A DNA stretch of 6,810 nt, taken from contig CAMNGN010000105.1 in assembly GCA_946538475.1 (NCBI GenBank), positions 1 to 6,810 on the forward strand, written 5' to 3'. The stretch's first letter is position 1; each line of letters begins with the position of its first letter. The translations under genes were made by a program, and so were the position numbers. This document shows positions 1 through 5,767 of this stretch, in pieces. Source of the DNA: an uncultured Blautia sp. (GTDB lineage: Bacteria > Bacillota > Clostridia > Lachnospirales > Lachnospiraceae). The notes beneath the pieces were generated by a model. The model was not told where the DNA came from and made no database searches. It was given only the letters and a program-made list of their open reading frames with translations.

Positions 1-125
1 AAAATCAGAAAGTCAAATTATCCCATAAGGAACCAATCCCCGTGGCTCACTATTCTCGCCCCAACCCACCATGCCCCGCAGCAACCACGAAACTGACAAA
101 ATTTTTCTTTTTTTATTTCATTTTC

Positions 126-154
126 TTGTGCATAATATCAAAATATGATATTCT
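126..154 (+). promoter_or_regulatory. candidate promoter for the polyphosphate:AMP phosphotransferase gene
   Basis: A -35-like TTGTGC (126-131) and a -10-like TATTCT (149-154) are separated by 17 bp. A T-rich tract (about 101-125) lies just upstream and resembles an UP element. Transcription would begin near 161, so the whole miniature element at 165-296 would fall in the untranslated leader. Both hexamers are only partial matches to consensus and no other pair in 1-164 looked better. Apart from this and the overlapping dyad, I see nothing recognisable in positions 1-125. Confidence 0.35.
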
Positions 155-161
155 AATATCA
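133..161. promoter_or_regulatory. AATATCA dyad plus a third copy, possible operator
   Basis: AATATCA (134-140) and TGATATT (146-152) form a perfect 7-bp inverted repeat with a 5-bp spacer. TAATATCA occurs at 133-140 and again at 154-161 as an 8-bp direct repeat. The three half-sites lie between and just past the candidate -35 and -10 boxes, where a repressor could block initiation. The tract is very AT-rich, so part of this symmetry could be chance. No specific regulator can be named. Confidence 0.3.
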
Positions 162-164
162 GAC
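157..164. repeat. left copy of 8-bp target site duplication (TATCAGAC)
   Basis: TATCAGAC directly abuts the left end of the miniature element. It is repeated perfectly at 297-304, directly abutting the right end. An exact 8-bp duplication at both predicted ends is the expected footprint of transposition. Confidence 0.85.
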
Positions 165-296
165 GTATCTGTTCAGAACATGAACAGATACTAGCAAAAA
201 TCCATGCAAATCGCCTCCGGCGATGGGATTTTTGCTTGCTGAATCATGTTCGTACGGCCTCAGCAGCGAGTGCTTCGGCCTGTTCTGAACAAATAC
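165..296. mobile_element. 132-bp non-coding miniature inverted-repeat element (MITE-like)
   Basis: The left end GTATCTGTTCAGAACA (165-180) matches the reverse complement of the right end (281-296) at 15 of 16 positions, and the element is flanked by the perfect duplication TATCAGAC (157-164 and 297-304). It encodes no transposase, so it would have been moved in trans. The interior is highly structured. At 165-175/181-191 there is an 11-bp perfect hairpin with a 5-nt loop. At 193-203/226-236 there is an 11-bp stem with an inner ATCGCC/GGCGAT stem (210-215/219-224). A smaller GGCC/AGCA hairpin covers 256-280. The 8-bp duplication and GTA-starting ends would suit an IS66-like transposase, but that is inference. 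Transcribed from upstream, it would fold into a long structured leader for pap. The terminal palindrome recurs at 5727-5804. Confidence 0.82.
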
Positions 297-304
297 TATC
301 AGAC
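297..304. repeat. right copy of 8-bp target site duplication (TATCAGAC)
   Basis: This is identical to 157-164 and begins immediately after the last base of the right terminal inverted repeat. Removing 165-304 would restore an uninterrupted leader reading ...TAATATCAGAC-AACTATTTTTC.... Confidence 0.85.
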
Positions 305-324
305 AACTATTTTTCAAGACCCAT

Positions 325-365
325 CGGCAAACGGCTTCACGCCTCCCACTGCGTTCCGTTTGCCG
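325..365 (+). other. strong hairpin in the pap leader
   Basis: CGGCAAACGG (325-334) and CCGTTTGCCG (356-365) form a perfect 10-bp stem. A second short stem, ACGC/GCGT (339-342/351-354), lies inside the loop. No T-tract follows, so it is unlikely to be a simple terminator. It ends about 25 nt before the ribosome binding site. It may stabilise the mRNA, be half of a regulatory leader, or be another palindromic repeat. It lies outside the target duplication and so is not part of the miniature element. Confidence 0.45.
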
Positions 366-390
366 CAGGCGAAATCCATTTACCGGAATC

Positions 391-396
391 GAGGTG
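391..396 (+). promoter_or_regulatory. ribosome binding site that sets the pap start
   Basis: GAGGTG lies 5 nt before the ATG at 402. It supports this start over the in-frame ATG at 246, which lies inside the miniature element. Confidence 0.65.
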
Positions 397-401
397 TATT
401 T

Positions 402-1880
402 ATGCTTAAACAATGGAATCCCGAAGAAAAACCCGAAAAAGAACAGCTCAAAGAACGGCTCGAAGCAGCCCGTTCAAGGCTGTATGAACTGCAGATGCAG
501 ATCAAAGACCACAAGATCCCCGTACTGGTCCTCTTTGAGGGCTGGGGCGCGGCAGGCAAAGGTGGTGTCATCGGAAAGGTCATCAAGAACATCGACCCGC
601 GTTTTTTCAAAGTCGCCACCATGTCAGATCCTACCGCAGAAGAACTCCGCAGGCCATTCCTTTATCGCTATTTTAAGGAAATCCCCGAGCAGGGCAAATT
701 CGCTTTCCTGGATGCAGGCTGGATGCAGGAAACCACCCGCGAAGTTCTGAACCATAAGCTCAAAGGCGACAAGTATGAACTTCGCATCGACAGCATTCGC
801 CGCTTCGAGCGCCAGCTGACCGATAATGGCTATCTTCTGCTCAAATTCTTCATGCATATCAGCCAGAAAGAGCAGTCCAAGAGGATGAAAGTTCTGCTGG
901 ACAATGAAGATACCGCTTGGAGAGTCTCCGAGGATGATCAGTGGGAGAACGTCCACTACAAAGACTGCCGCAAAGTGTTCGACAAATACATGTCAGATAC
1001 CAACGCTTCCCAGGCTCCGTGGTACATAGTCGATGCGTCAGACCGCAAATGGGCAGAGCTTCAGGTGCTCGAGACGCTGGTGCAGAACATCGAAGTTGCC
1101 ATGCAGAACAGTGCCCACAGCGTACCGATCCTCCAGAACGTCTTCCCGCTCGTCAAGATGCCCAAGCTGGCCGATGTGGAACTGCAGGGCAAAGAGCTCA
1201 CCGACGAAGAATATAAAACAGAGCTCAAGGCACTTCAGACAAGGCTCGGAGAACTTCACAACATTATCTACCGAAAAAAAATCCCGGTCATCATCACATA
1301 TGAAGGCTGGGACGCAGCCGGCAAAGGCGGCAACATCAAGCGTATCACCGGCGCCCTCGATCCTCGTGGTTTCGAAGTGCACCCGATTGCCAGCCCCGAG
1401 CCGCACGAAAAAGCCCGCCACTATCTGTGGCGTTTCTGGACGAGACTTCCCAAGGACGGGCACATTGCCATCTTTGACCGTACCTGGTACGGCCGCGTCA
1501 TGGTGGAACGTCTGGAAGGTTTCTGCAGCGAAAACGACTGGAAGCGCGCTTACAATGAAATGAACGAGTTTGAGAAAGAACTGGTAGACTGGGGCGCAGT
1601 GGTCATCAAATTCTGGGTGCATATCGACAAGGATACGCAGCTTCAGAGATTTACCGACCGTCAGAACAACCCCGAAAAACAGTGGAAGATCACCGACGAA
1701 GACTGGCGCAACCGCGAGAAATGGGATGCTTACGAAGGAGCCATCAACGAGATGCTCCAGAAGACCAGCACGAAGTTCGCACCGTGGTATATCCTCGAGT
1801 CCGTGGATAAAAAGTACGCCCGGATCAAGGCGCTGAAGATCGTGATCGAAAGAATTGAAAAAGCCCTCGAAAAAGAATAA
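402..1880 (+). CDS. pap: polyphosphate:AMP phosphotransferase, two-domain PPK2 family
   Basis: Predicted cytoplasmic enzyme of 492 residues that phosphorylates AMP to ADP using inorganic polyphosphate. Two PPK2 domains are fused in tandem. Domain 1 (about 10-235) has a P-loop-like GWGAAGKGG (47-55). Domain 2 (about 265-490) has EGWDAAGKGG (301-310), the Walker-B/lid-type FDRTWYGR (358-365) and a basic lid segment with PEKQWK (424-429). Domain 1 looks degenerate: the Asp before AAGKG is Gly49, DRTWYGR is replaced by DAGWMQE (104-110), and the P-x-K-x-W-K lid is absent. Catalysis should therefore sit in domain 2, as reported for other fused PPK2 enzymes. The length suits the family (about 500). 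The frame stays open to an ATG at 246, but those 52 codons read through the mobile element and the leader hairpin and do not resemble the family. The gene is convergent with metQ and appears monocistronic. Confidence 0.93.
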   Translation: MLKQWNPEEKPEKEQLKERLEAARSRLYELQMQIKDHKIPVLVLFEGWGAAGKGGVIGKVIKNIDPRFFKVATMSDPTAEELRRPFLYRYFKEIPEQGKFAFLDAGWMQETTREVLNHKLKGDKYELRIDSIRRFERQLTDNGYLLLKFFMHISQKEQSKRMKVLLDNEDTAWRVSEDDQWENVHYKDCRKVFDKYMSDTNASQAPWYIVDASDRKWAELQVLETLVQNIEVAMQNSAHSVPILQNVFPLVKMPKLADVELQGKELTDEEYKTELKALQTRLGELHNIIYRKKIPVIITYEGWDAAGKGGNIKRITGALDPRGFEVHPIASPEPHEKARHYLWRFWTRLPKDGHIAIFDRTWYGRVMVERLEGFCSENDWKRAYNEMNEFEKELVDWGAVVIKFWVHIDKDTQLQRFTDRQNNPEKQWKITDEDWRNREKWDAYEGAINEMLQKTSTKFAPWYILESVDKKYARIKALKIVIERIEKALEKE

Positions 1881-1883
1881 TCT

Positions 1884-1926
1884 GATATAACAAATGCTGC
1901 CGCATAGCGGCAGCATTTGTTATATC
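1884..1926. terminator. bidirectional intrinsic terminator between pap and metQ
   Basis: Positions 1884-1903 pair perfectly with 1907-1926: a 20-bp stem with a 3-nt ATA loop. The GC-rich core GCTGCCGC/GCGGCAGC is followed on either strand by ATTTGTTATATC, so each strand gives a core hairpin and a T-rich tail. It starts 3 nt after the pap stop and lies 6 nt beyond the metQ stop, so one element serves both converging genes. Confidence 0.92.
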
Positions 1927-1932
1927 GAATTA

Positions 1933-2745
1933 TTACTCCTCGAACGGAATAACCGCTCCATCATAAGTATCATTGATGAACTGCTTGATCTCGTCAGATT
2001 TAAGCACCTCAACGAGAGCCTTGATTCCTTCGTTCTCCTCGTTTCCTTCTTTTACAGCGATGACATTCACGTACGTCTTAGCTGCCTCGGAATCGCTCTT
2101 CTCGTATGCCAGAGCGTCTTTTCCTACGGAGAAGCCTGCTTCAAGCGCATAGTTTCCGTTGAGGACCACATATGAGGTCTCTTCTACAACACGGGCAACC
2201 TGTGCTGCTTCAAGTTCTACGATCTCGATGTTGTTTGGGTTCTCCTCGATATCATTGACGGTTGCTTCAAGTCCTACGCCATCCTTCAGGGTGATAATGC
2301 CGTTGTCCTGAAGAAGAAGGAGAGCTCTCGCCTCATTTGTGGTATCGTTCGGCACTGCGATGGTGTCGCCTTCTGCCAGCTCGTCAAGGCTTGCTTTTGT
2401 TCCCGGATAAATTCCGAACGGCTCATAATGAATGCCGCCTGCATTTACCAGGTGTGTGCCTTTCTCCTCATTGAAGCTGTCCAGGTACGGAATGTGCTGG
2501 AAATAGTTTGCGTCAAAATCACCGCTCTCTACTACCTCGTTCGGCTGTACATAGTCATCGAAGATCGTGACATCGAGAGTATAGCCCTGCTCTTCCAGAA
2601 TAGGCGCTGCCTGCTCAAGGATCTCAGCGTGCGGTGTAGCGGAAGCCGCTACCTTGATCACGGTGTTTTCTTCAGCAAAGACCATTGTTCCGAGTGTCCC
2701 TGCGATAAGTGCTCCTGTCAGAACTGCTGCAACCAACTTTTTCAT
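1933..2745 (-). CDS. metQ: methionine ABC transporter substrate-binding protein (NlpA/MetQ family), not a lipoprotein
   Basis: Extracytoplasmic binding protein of 270 residues that should capture methionine and deliver it to MetI/MetN. A classical signal peptide covers residues 1-24 (MKK, hydrophobic core, VFA before EEN), with probable signal peptidase I cleavage after Ala24. The mature part shows family hallmarks: IKVAASATPHAEIL near 30-43 and FDANYFQHIPYLD about 50 residues further on. Family members usually carry a lipobox cysteine that anchors them to the membrane; this protein has no cysteine at all. In a cell with one membrane it would be released or held only by its partners. GGAGG (2753-2757) lies 7 nt before the ATG. 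It is the last gene of the operon, 69 nt after metI, and ends at the bidirectional terminator. The exact ligand (L- or D-methionine, or a related compound) is not visible. Confidence 0.92.
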   Translation of the reverse strand: MKKLVAAVLTGALIAGTLGTMVFAEENTVIKVAASATPHAEILEQAAPILEEQGYTLDVTIFDDYVQPNEVVESGDFDANYFQHIPYLDSFNEEKGTHLVNAGGIHYEPFGIYPGTKASLDELAEGDTIAVPNDTTNEARALLLLQDNGIITLKDGVGLEATVNDIEENPNNIEIVELEAAQVARVVEETSYVVLNGNYALEAGFSVGKDALAYEKSDSEAAKTYVNVIAVKEGNEENEGIKALVEVLKSDEIKQFINDTYDGAVIPFEE

Positions 2746-2814
2746 AATGTTTCCTCCGTTTCGTTTTTGTTGCCTGCTTCCCGCTCCGCAATTACATCAC
2801 GGGCCGCATTAAAT

Positions 2815-3642
2815 TTATTTAAGAAACATCTCCTTAATAAAGGAGAGTATTCCCCATCCTCCGCATACGGCGATCAGGACCGTCATAACGATAAAGATGA
2901 CAAGAGTCACCGCCGTCATGGCATTTCCCTTACGCCTGTCAAAATGGTTGGCGATCATCATTCCGTAAGTCTGGAAAAGCTGAAACAGAATGATCAGAAG
3001 CGCAACCGTCACAAACATCACATCGTACTGATATCTGTTATAACCATATCTTACTGCGATGTCGCCCAGACCGCCGCCTCCGACTGTACCGGCCATCGCG
3101 GAATATCCGAGAATCGTGCCCATCGCGATGGTCGCATTGATGATCAGCGAAGTCTTTCCTTCCACCAGAAGGACCCTGGTGATGATCTGCCAGGTGCTCG
3201 CCCCCATCGACTTGGCGGCTTCAACCACACCGGCATCCACTTCTTTTAACGACGACTCCACCATACGCGCGATAAACGGGATCGCTGCGATCGTCAGCGG
3301 CACAATGACCGCCGTTGTTCCGTAGCTCCGTCCCACCAGCGCTCTGGTGAACGGGATCAGAAGGATCAAAAGGATCAGGAACGGAATACTCCTCACAATA
3401 TTCGCAATGACATCCAGTACTTTATATACAAAAGCATTGGGCTTAAGCCCGTCCTTGTCCGTCACCGTAAGGGCCACTCCCATCGGGAGCCCAAACAGAT
3501 ATCCGATCGCCGTCGAGACCAGGGTCATGTAGATCGTTCCCCAGATCCCATCCAGCAGCATTTTTCCGTACTGTGCCCACCATTCAGAAATCGTCGCGGG
3601 CGCCTGCGTTGCCGCAATCATCCAAAAACCTGTATCATGCAT
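2815..3642 (-). CDS. metI: methionine ABC transporter permease
   Basis: Integral membrane permease of 275 residues, the channel-forming partner of MetN and MetQ. Hydrophobic segments lie at roughly 33-60, 75-98, 108-125, 165-187 and 207-230. The cytoplasmic EAA loop that docks on the ATPase reads EAAKSMGASTWQIITRV (141-157), followed by the GTVGGGGLGD stretch typical of MetI (185-194). Typical MetI proteins are about 215-225 residues. This one has about 15-20 extra residues at the N-terminus and a C-terminal extension with one more predicted membrane segment (242-264) ending in a short basic tail. The start overlaps the metN stop by 8 nt, suggesting translational coupling, and GGGGAGG (3651-3657) gives it its own ribosome binding site. 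An internal Met8 is a possible alternative start. Confidence 0.93.
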   Translation of the reverse strand: MHDTGFWMIAATQAPATISEWWAQYGKMLLDGIWGTIYMTLVSTAIGYLFGLPMGVALTVTDKDGLKPNAFVYKVLDVIANIVRSIPFLILLILLIPFTRALVGRSYGTTAVIVPLTIAAIPFIARMVESSLKEVDAGVVEAAKSMGASTWQIITRVLLVEGKTSLIINATIAMGTILGYSAMAGTVGGGGLGDIAVRYGYNRYQYDVMFVTVALLIILFQLFQTYGMMIANHFDRRKGNAMTAVTLVIFIVMTVLIAVCGGWGILSFIKEMFLK

Positions 3643-4666
3643 ATTCCGGCGCCTCCCCGATCGCTAATCCGTGTTCGAGAAGGTACTGTTTCATCGCTTC
3701 CACACGGTTATTGTCCTTCTTGAACTGAAGGATCATCTCTCCTTTCGCGACACCGCCGACATTCTTGGTGTCCGCCTTAAGGATATTTACGGGTTCGCCG
3801 AAAGTTAGGATCAGGTTGGCTATGACCGGCTCAAACGCTGAGTTTTCGGAAAAAACGATTCGGATGATCTCACCGTTGTTGATCTCATCCTGGATCTTGC
3901 CTGCCGGAGATTCATTTTCCCCTCCTGCGTCCCTTCGGATAAGCTCCCTGGCCACTGCAGTCTTCGGATGTGAGAAGATATCCGCGACAAGTCCCTTTTC
4001 CACCACCACACCATCTTTCAGTATGGCTACGTGGTCACATATCTCGCGTACCACCGACATCTGATGCGTGATGATCACGATCGTGATGCCAAAATCCTTG
4101 TTGATCTGTTTCAGCAGAGCAAGGATCTGTGATGTGGTCTGCGGGTCAAGCGCACTGGTCGCCTCATCGCAGAGAAGGATCTTGGGATTGGCTGCCAGTG
4201 CTCTGGCAATGGCCACTCTCTGCATCTGACCGCCTGACAGCTGCGCCGGATAAGCAGCTTTCTTGTCCGGAAGTCCGACGATCTCGAGAAGTTCCTCCGC
4301 CCTCTTATGTGCTTCAGGCTTCTTTTTGCCCTGAATGTAAAGCGGGAAGCAGATATTCTCGATGACCGACTTCTGCATCAGCAGATTAAAATGCTGAAAG
4401 ATCATTCCGATGCTTTCTCTCTGTTTTCGAAGCTCCTTCTCGGTAAAATCTCCCAGAGCTTTTCCTTCGATCAGCACACGGCCTTCGGAAGGCACCTCCA
4501 GATAATTCATGCACCGCACAAGGGTACTTTTGCCGGCTCCCGACATTCCGATGATCCCGTAAATGTCGCCGGAACCGATCTCGATATTCACATCCTTGAG
4601 CGCCTCTACCTTCCCATCCTTCGACGCGAAAGTCTTGCTCAGATGTTCTACTAAAATCTCCGACAT
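3635..4666 (-). CDS. metN: methionine ABC transporter ATP-binding protein with NIL domain
   Basis: Cytoplasmic ATPase of 343 residues that powers methionine import through MetI. Motifs visible: Walker A GMSGAGKST (40-48), Q-loop Gln91, signature LSGGQ (143-147), Walker B ILLCDE (163-168), D-loop SALD (171-174) and switch His201. After the nucleotide-binding domain (about 1-245) and a linker comes a C-terminal ferredoxin-like NIL domain (about 262-340), which in characterised MetN binds methionine and inhibits the transporter when internal methionine is high. The length matches the family. AAGGAAG (4671-4677) precedes the ATG. It is the first gene of metN-metI-metQ, preceded by a candidate extended -10 promoter and a LysR-type box. 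The NIL domain and the MetQ partner make methionine far likelier than other substrates. Confidence 0.95.
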   Translation of the reverse strand: MSEILVEHLSKTFASKDGKVEALKDVNIEIGSGDIYGIIGMSGAGKSTLVRCMNYLEVPSEGRVLIEGKALGDFTEKELRKQRESIGMIFQHFNLLMQKSVIENICFPLYIQGKKKPEAHKRAEELLEIVGLPDKKAAYPAQLSGGQMQRVAIARALAANPKILLCDEATSALDPQTTSQILALLKQINKDFGITIVIITHQMSVVREICDHVAILKDGVVVEKGLVADIFSHPKTAVARELIRRDAGGENESPAGKIQDEINNGEIIRIVFSENSAFEPVIANLILTFGEPVNILKADTKNVGGVAKGEMILQFKKDNNRVEAMKQYLLEHGLAIGEAPEYA

Positions 4667-4693
4667 GTTTCTTCCTTTCCTGTTGACATGACT

Positions 4694-4722
4694 ACTATAT
4701 CATCTTTCAAATGAAAAAGATA
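4694..4722 (-). promoter_or_regulatory. candidate metNIQ promoter (extended -10, weak -35)
   Basis: Read on the minus strand, TATAGT (complement of 4694-4699) is preceded by TGA, giving an extended -10. The position 17 bp upstream (4717-4722) reads TATCTT, a poor -35, as is common for activator-dependent promoters. A dyad TTTCA-AA-TGAAA (4705-4716) overlaps the spacer. The start would be near 4687, about 20 nt before the metN ATG, which leaves no room for a riboswitch. Confidence 0.5.
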
Positions 4723-4742
4723 ATTCATAAAAAATTCAACCG

Positions 4743-4763
4743 GTTATAGGTTTTTCCTATAAC
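4743..4763. promoter_or_regulatory. LysR-type regulator box upstream of metNIQ
   Basis: GTTATAGG (4743-4750) and CCTATAAC (4756-4763) are perfect 8-bp arms around a T5 spacer (A5 on the minus strand). The centre satisfies the LysR T-N11-A rule and has the form TATAG-N7-CTATA. This is the same architecture as the streptococcal MET-box (TATAGTTTSAAACTATA as I recall it). It is centred near -66 relative to the predicted metN start, where LysR proteins usually have their recognition site. It begins 20 bp after the lysR stop codon, so it serves metN rather than lysR. Confidence 0.75.
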
Positions 4764-4783
4764 GTTCTGATCGAGACGATCTG

Positions 4784-5695
4784 TCACGACATTGCTTTAT
4801 CCCTGTACCGGGAAATCTCTTCGATATACTGCACGCCAAGACGGCTGATAGTAGCTCCCTTTCGGACCAGGTAGCCGATCGTCATCCGCTCATCCGAATC
4901 AAGCTTTACCGCACAGTAGTCCGCGCCGTTCAGCTTTTCGCAGATGATTCCCGAGCAGAGTGTGTACGCGTTGAGTCCCACCATCAGGTTGAGGAGCGTT
5001 GCGCGGTCATCCGCCTTGATCAGGCGCTTGTAATCATAAGTACTCAGCACTTCTTCTGCAAAATAGAACGAATTGTATACGCCCTGTTCGAAGGACAGGC
5101 ACGGGTACTCCGCCAGCTCTTCAAGGGAAACAAGCTTCTTATTCGAGAGCGGATGGCCTTTCCACATATACACATAGATTCCGCATTTGAGAAGTTCGTG
5201 AAACTCAAGACCCGATTCGTGAAATAGTTTCCTTAAAACTTTTGAGTTGAAATCGTTCACATACAGAATGCCTATCTCACTTCGAAAGTTTTTGACATCC
5301 TCAATGACGGAATAAGTGCGTGTCTCGTGGATAGCAAACTCATATTCATCCATCCCAACCTTCTTGACAAGTTCCACAAAAGCATCCACCGCAAAAGTGT
5401 AGTGCTGGGTCGAAACGCTGAACTTCTTGCGGGGCTGTGCCTTGCCGCCATATCTGGATTCGATAAGCTCGTACTGCTCCACCACCTGTCTGGCATAGCC
5501 CAGAAACTCCTCCCCTTCGGGCGTCACCTGTATGCCACGGTTAGATCGGCGAAAAAGCTCAACACCTGTTTCCTCTTCCAGCTCCTTTACTGCCGAAGAG
5601 AGAGTCGGCTGCGAGATAAAAAGCATGCGGGCAGCTTCATTCATCGAGCCGGCATTGGCGATGGTTATGACATATTTGAGCTGCATAAGAGTCAT
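4784..5695 (-). CDS. LysR-family transcriptional regulator, MtaR/CpsY-like; probable regulator of metNIQ
   Basis: DNA-binding regulator of 303 residues, the usual LysR length. The N-terminal winged helix-turn-helix (about 1-60) includes GSMNEAARMLFISQPTLSSA (16-35) and a wing ending GIQVTPEG (54-61). A linker helix with ARQVVEQ (68-74) leads to the effector-binding domain (about 90-300). The SMNEAA, LFI-QP, EFL-YARQVVEQ and ESRY pattern recalls streptococcal MtaR and CpsY, where MtaR controls methionine transport; this comparison is from memory. The next gene downstream is metN, with a LysR-type box in the 117-bp gap. GGAGG (5706-5710) lies 10 nt before the chosen ATG; a second in-frame ATG at 5686 would be 19 nt away. 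No convincing promoter is seen in the 101 bp between udp and this gene, so it may be read through from udp. The effector cannot be read from sequence. Confidence 0.9.
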   Translation of the reverse strand: MTLMQLKYVITIANAGSMNEAARMLFISQPTLSSAVKELEEETGVELFRRSNRGIQVTPEGEEFLGYARQVVEQYELIESRYGGKAQPRKKFSVSTQHYTFAVDAFVELVKKVGMDEYEFAIHETRTYSVIEDVKNFRSEIGILYVNDFNSKVLRKLFHESGLEFHELLKCGIYVYMWKGHPLSNKKLVSLEELAEYPCLSFEQGVYNSFYFAEEVLSTYDYKRLIKADDRATLLNLMVGLNAYTLCSGIICEKLNGADYCAVKLDSDERMTIGYLVRKGATISRLGVQYIEEISRYRDKAMS

Positions 5696-5726
5696 CAGGC
5701 CTCATCCTCCAAGAATGTCCTTTACA

Positions 5727-5764
5727 TATCTGTTTAGGACCTGAACAGTTACTCCTTCATTTTT
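5727..5764. repeat. short palindromic repeat, unit A
   Basis: A 38-bp unit that reads TATCTGTTTAGGACC, then TGAACAGTTAC, then TCCTTCATTTTT. Its core CTGTTTAGG-A-CCTGAACAG (5730-5748) is a 9-bp hairpin with one G-T pair. It matches unit B (5768-5804) except at four positions: three substitutions and one 1-bp indel. The period is 41 bp. The outer TATCTGTT...GAACAG-TAC pattern is the terminal palindrome of the miniature element at 165-191. Confidence 0.75.
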
Positions 5765-5767
5765 CAT

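Noticed and set aside
246..401. In-frame upstream ATG at 246 that would lengthen the phosphotransferase by 52 residues
   Set aside because: The extra codons run through the mobile element and the leader hairpin, show no family similarity and lack a ribosome binding site. ATG 402 has GAGGTG at the right distance.
1038..1916. Long minus-strand open frame opposite pap (292 codons)
   Set aside because: It is the mirror of a well-supported coding frame, has no family features, and runs into the terminator stem.
2428..3249. Plus-strand open frame across metQ and metI (273 codons)
   Set aside because: It spans the metI-metQ junction antisense to two clear genes and its product looks like composition-driven noise.
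4743..4763. The dyad after lysR read as an intrinsic terminator for lysR
   Set aside because: The stem is AT-rich with only a GG/CC core, and the T-run on the minus strand starts about 10 nt after it. The LysR-box geometry explains it better, though weak termination cannot be excluded.
4667..4783. SAM riboswitch or T-box upstream of metN
   Set aside because: The whole gap is 117 nt, contains the LysR box and a promoter close to the start codon, and shows no multi-helix riboswitch core or T-box sequence.
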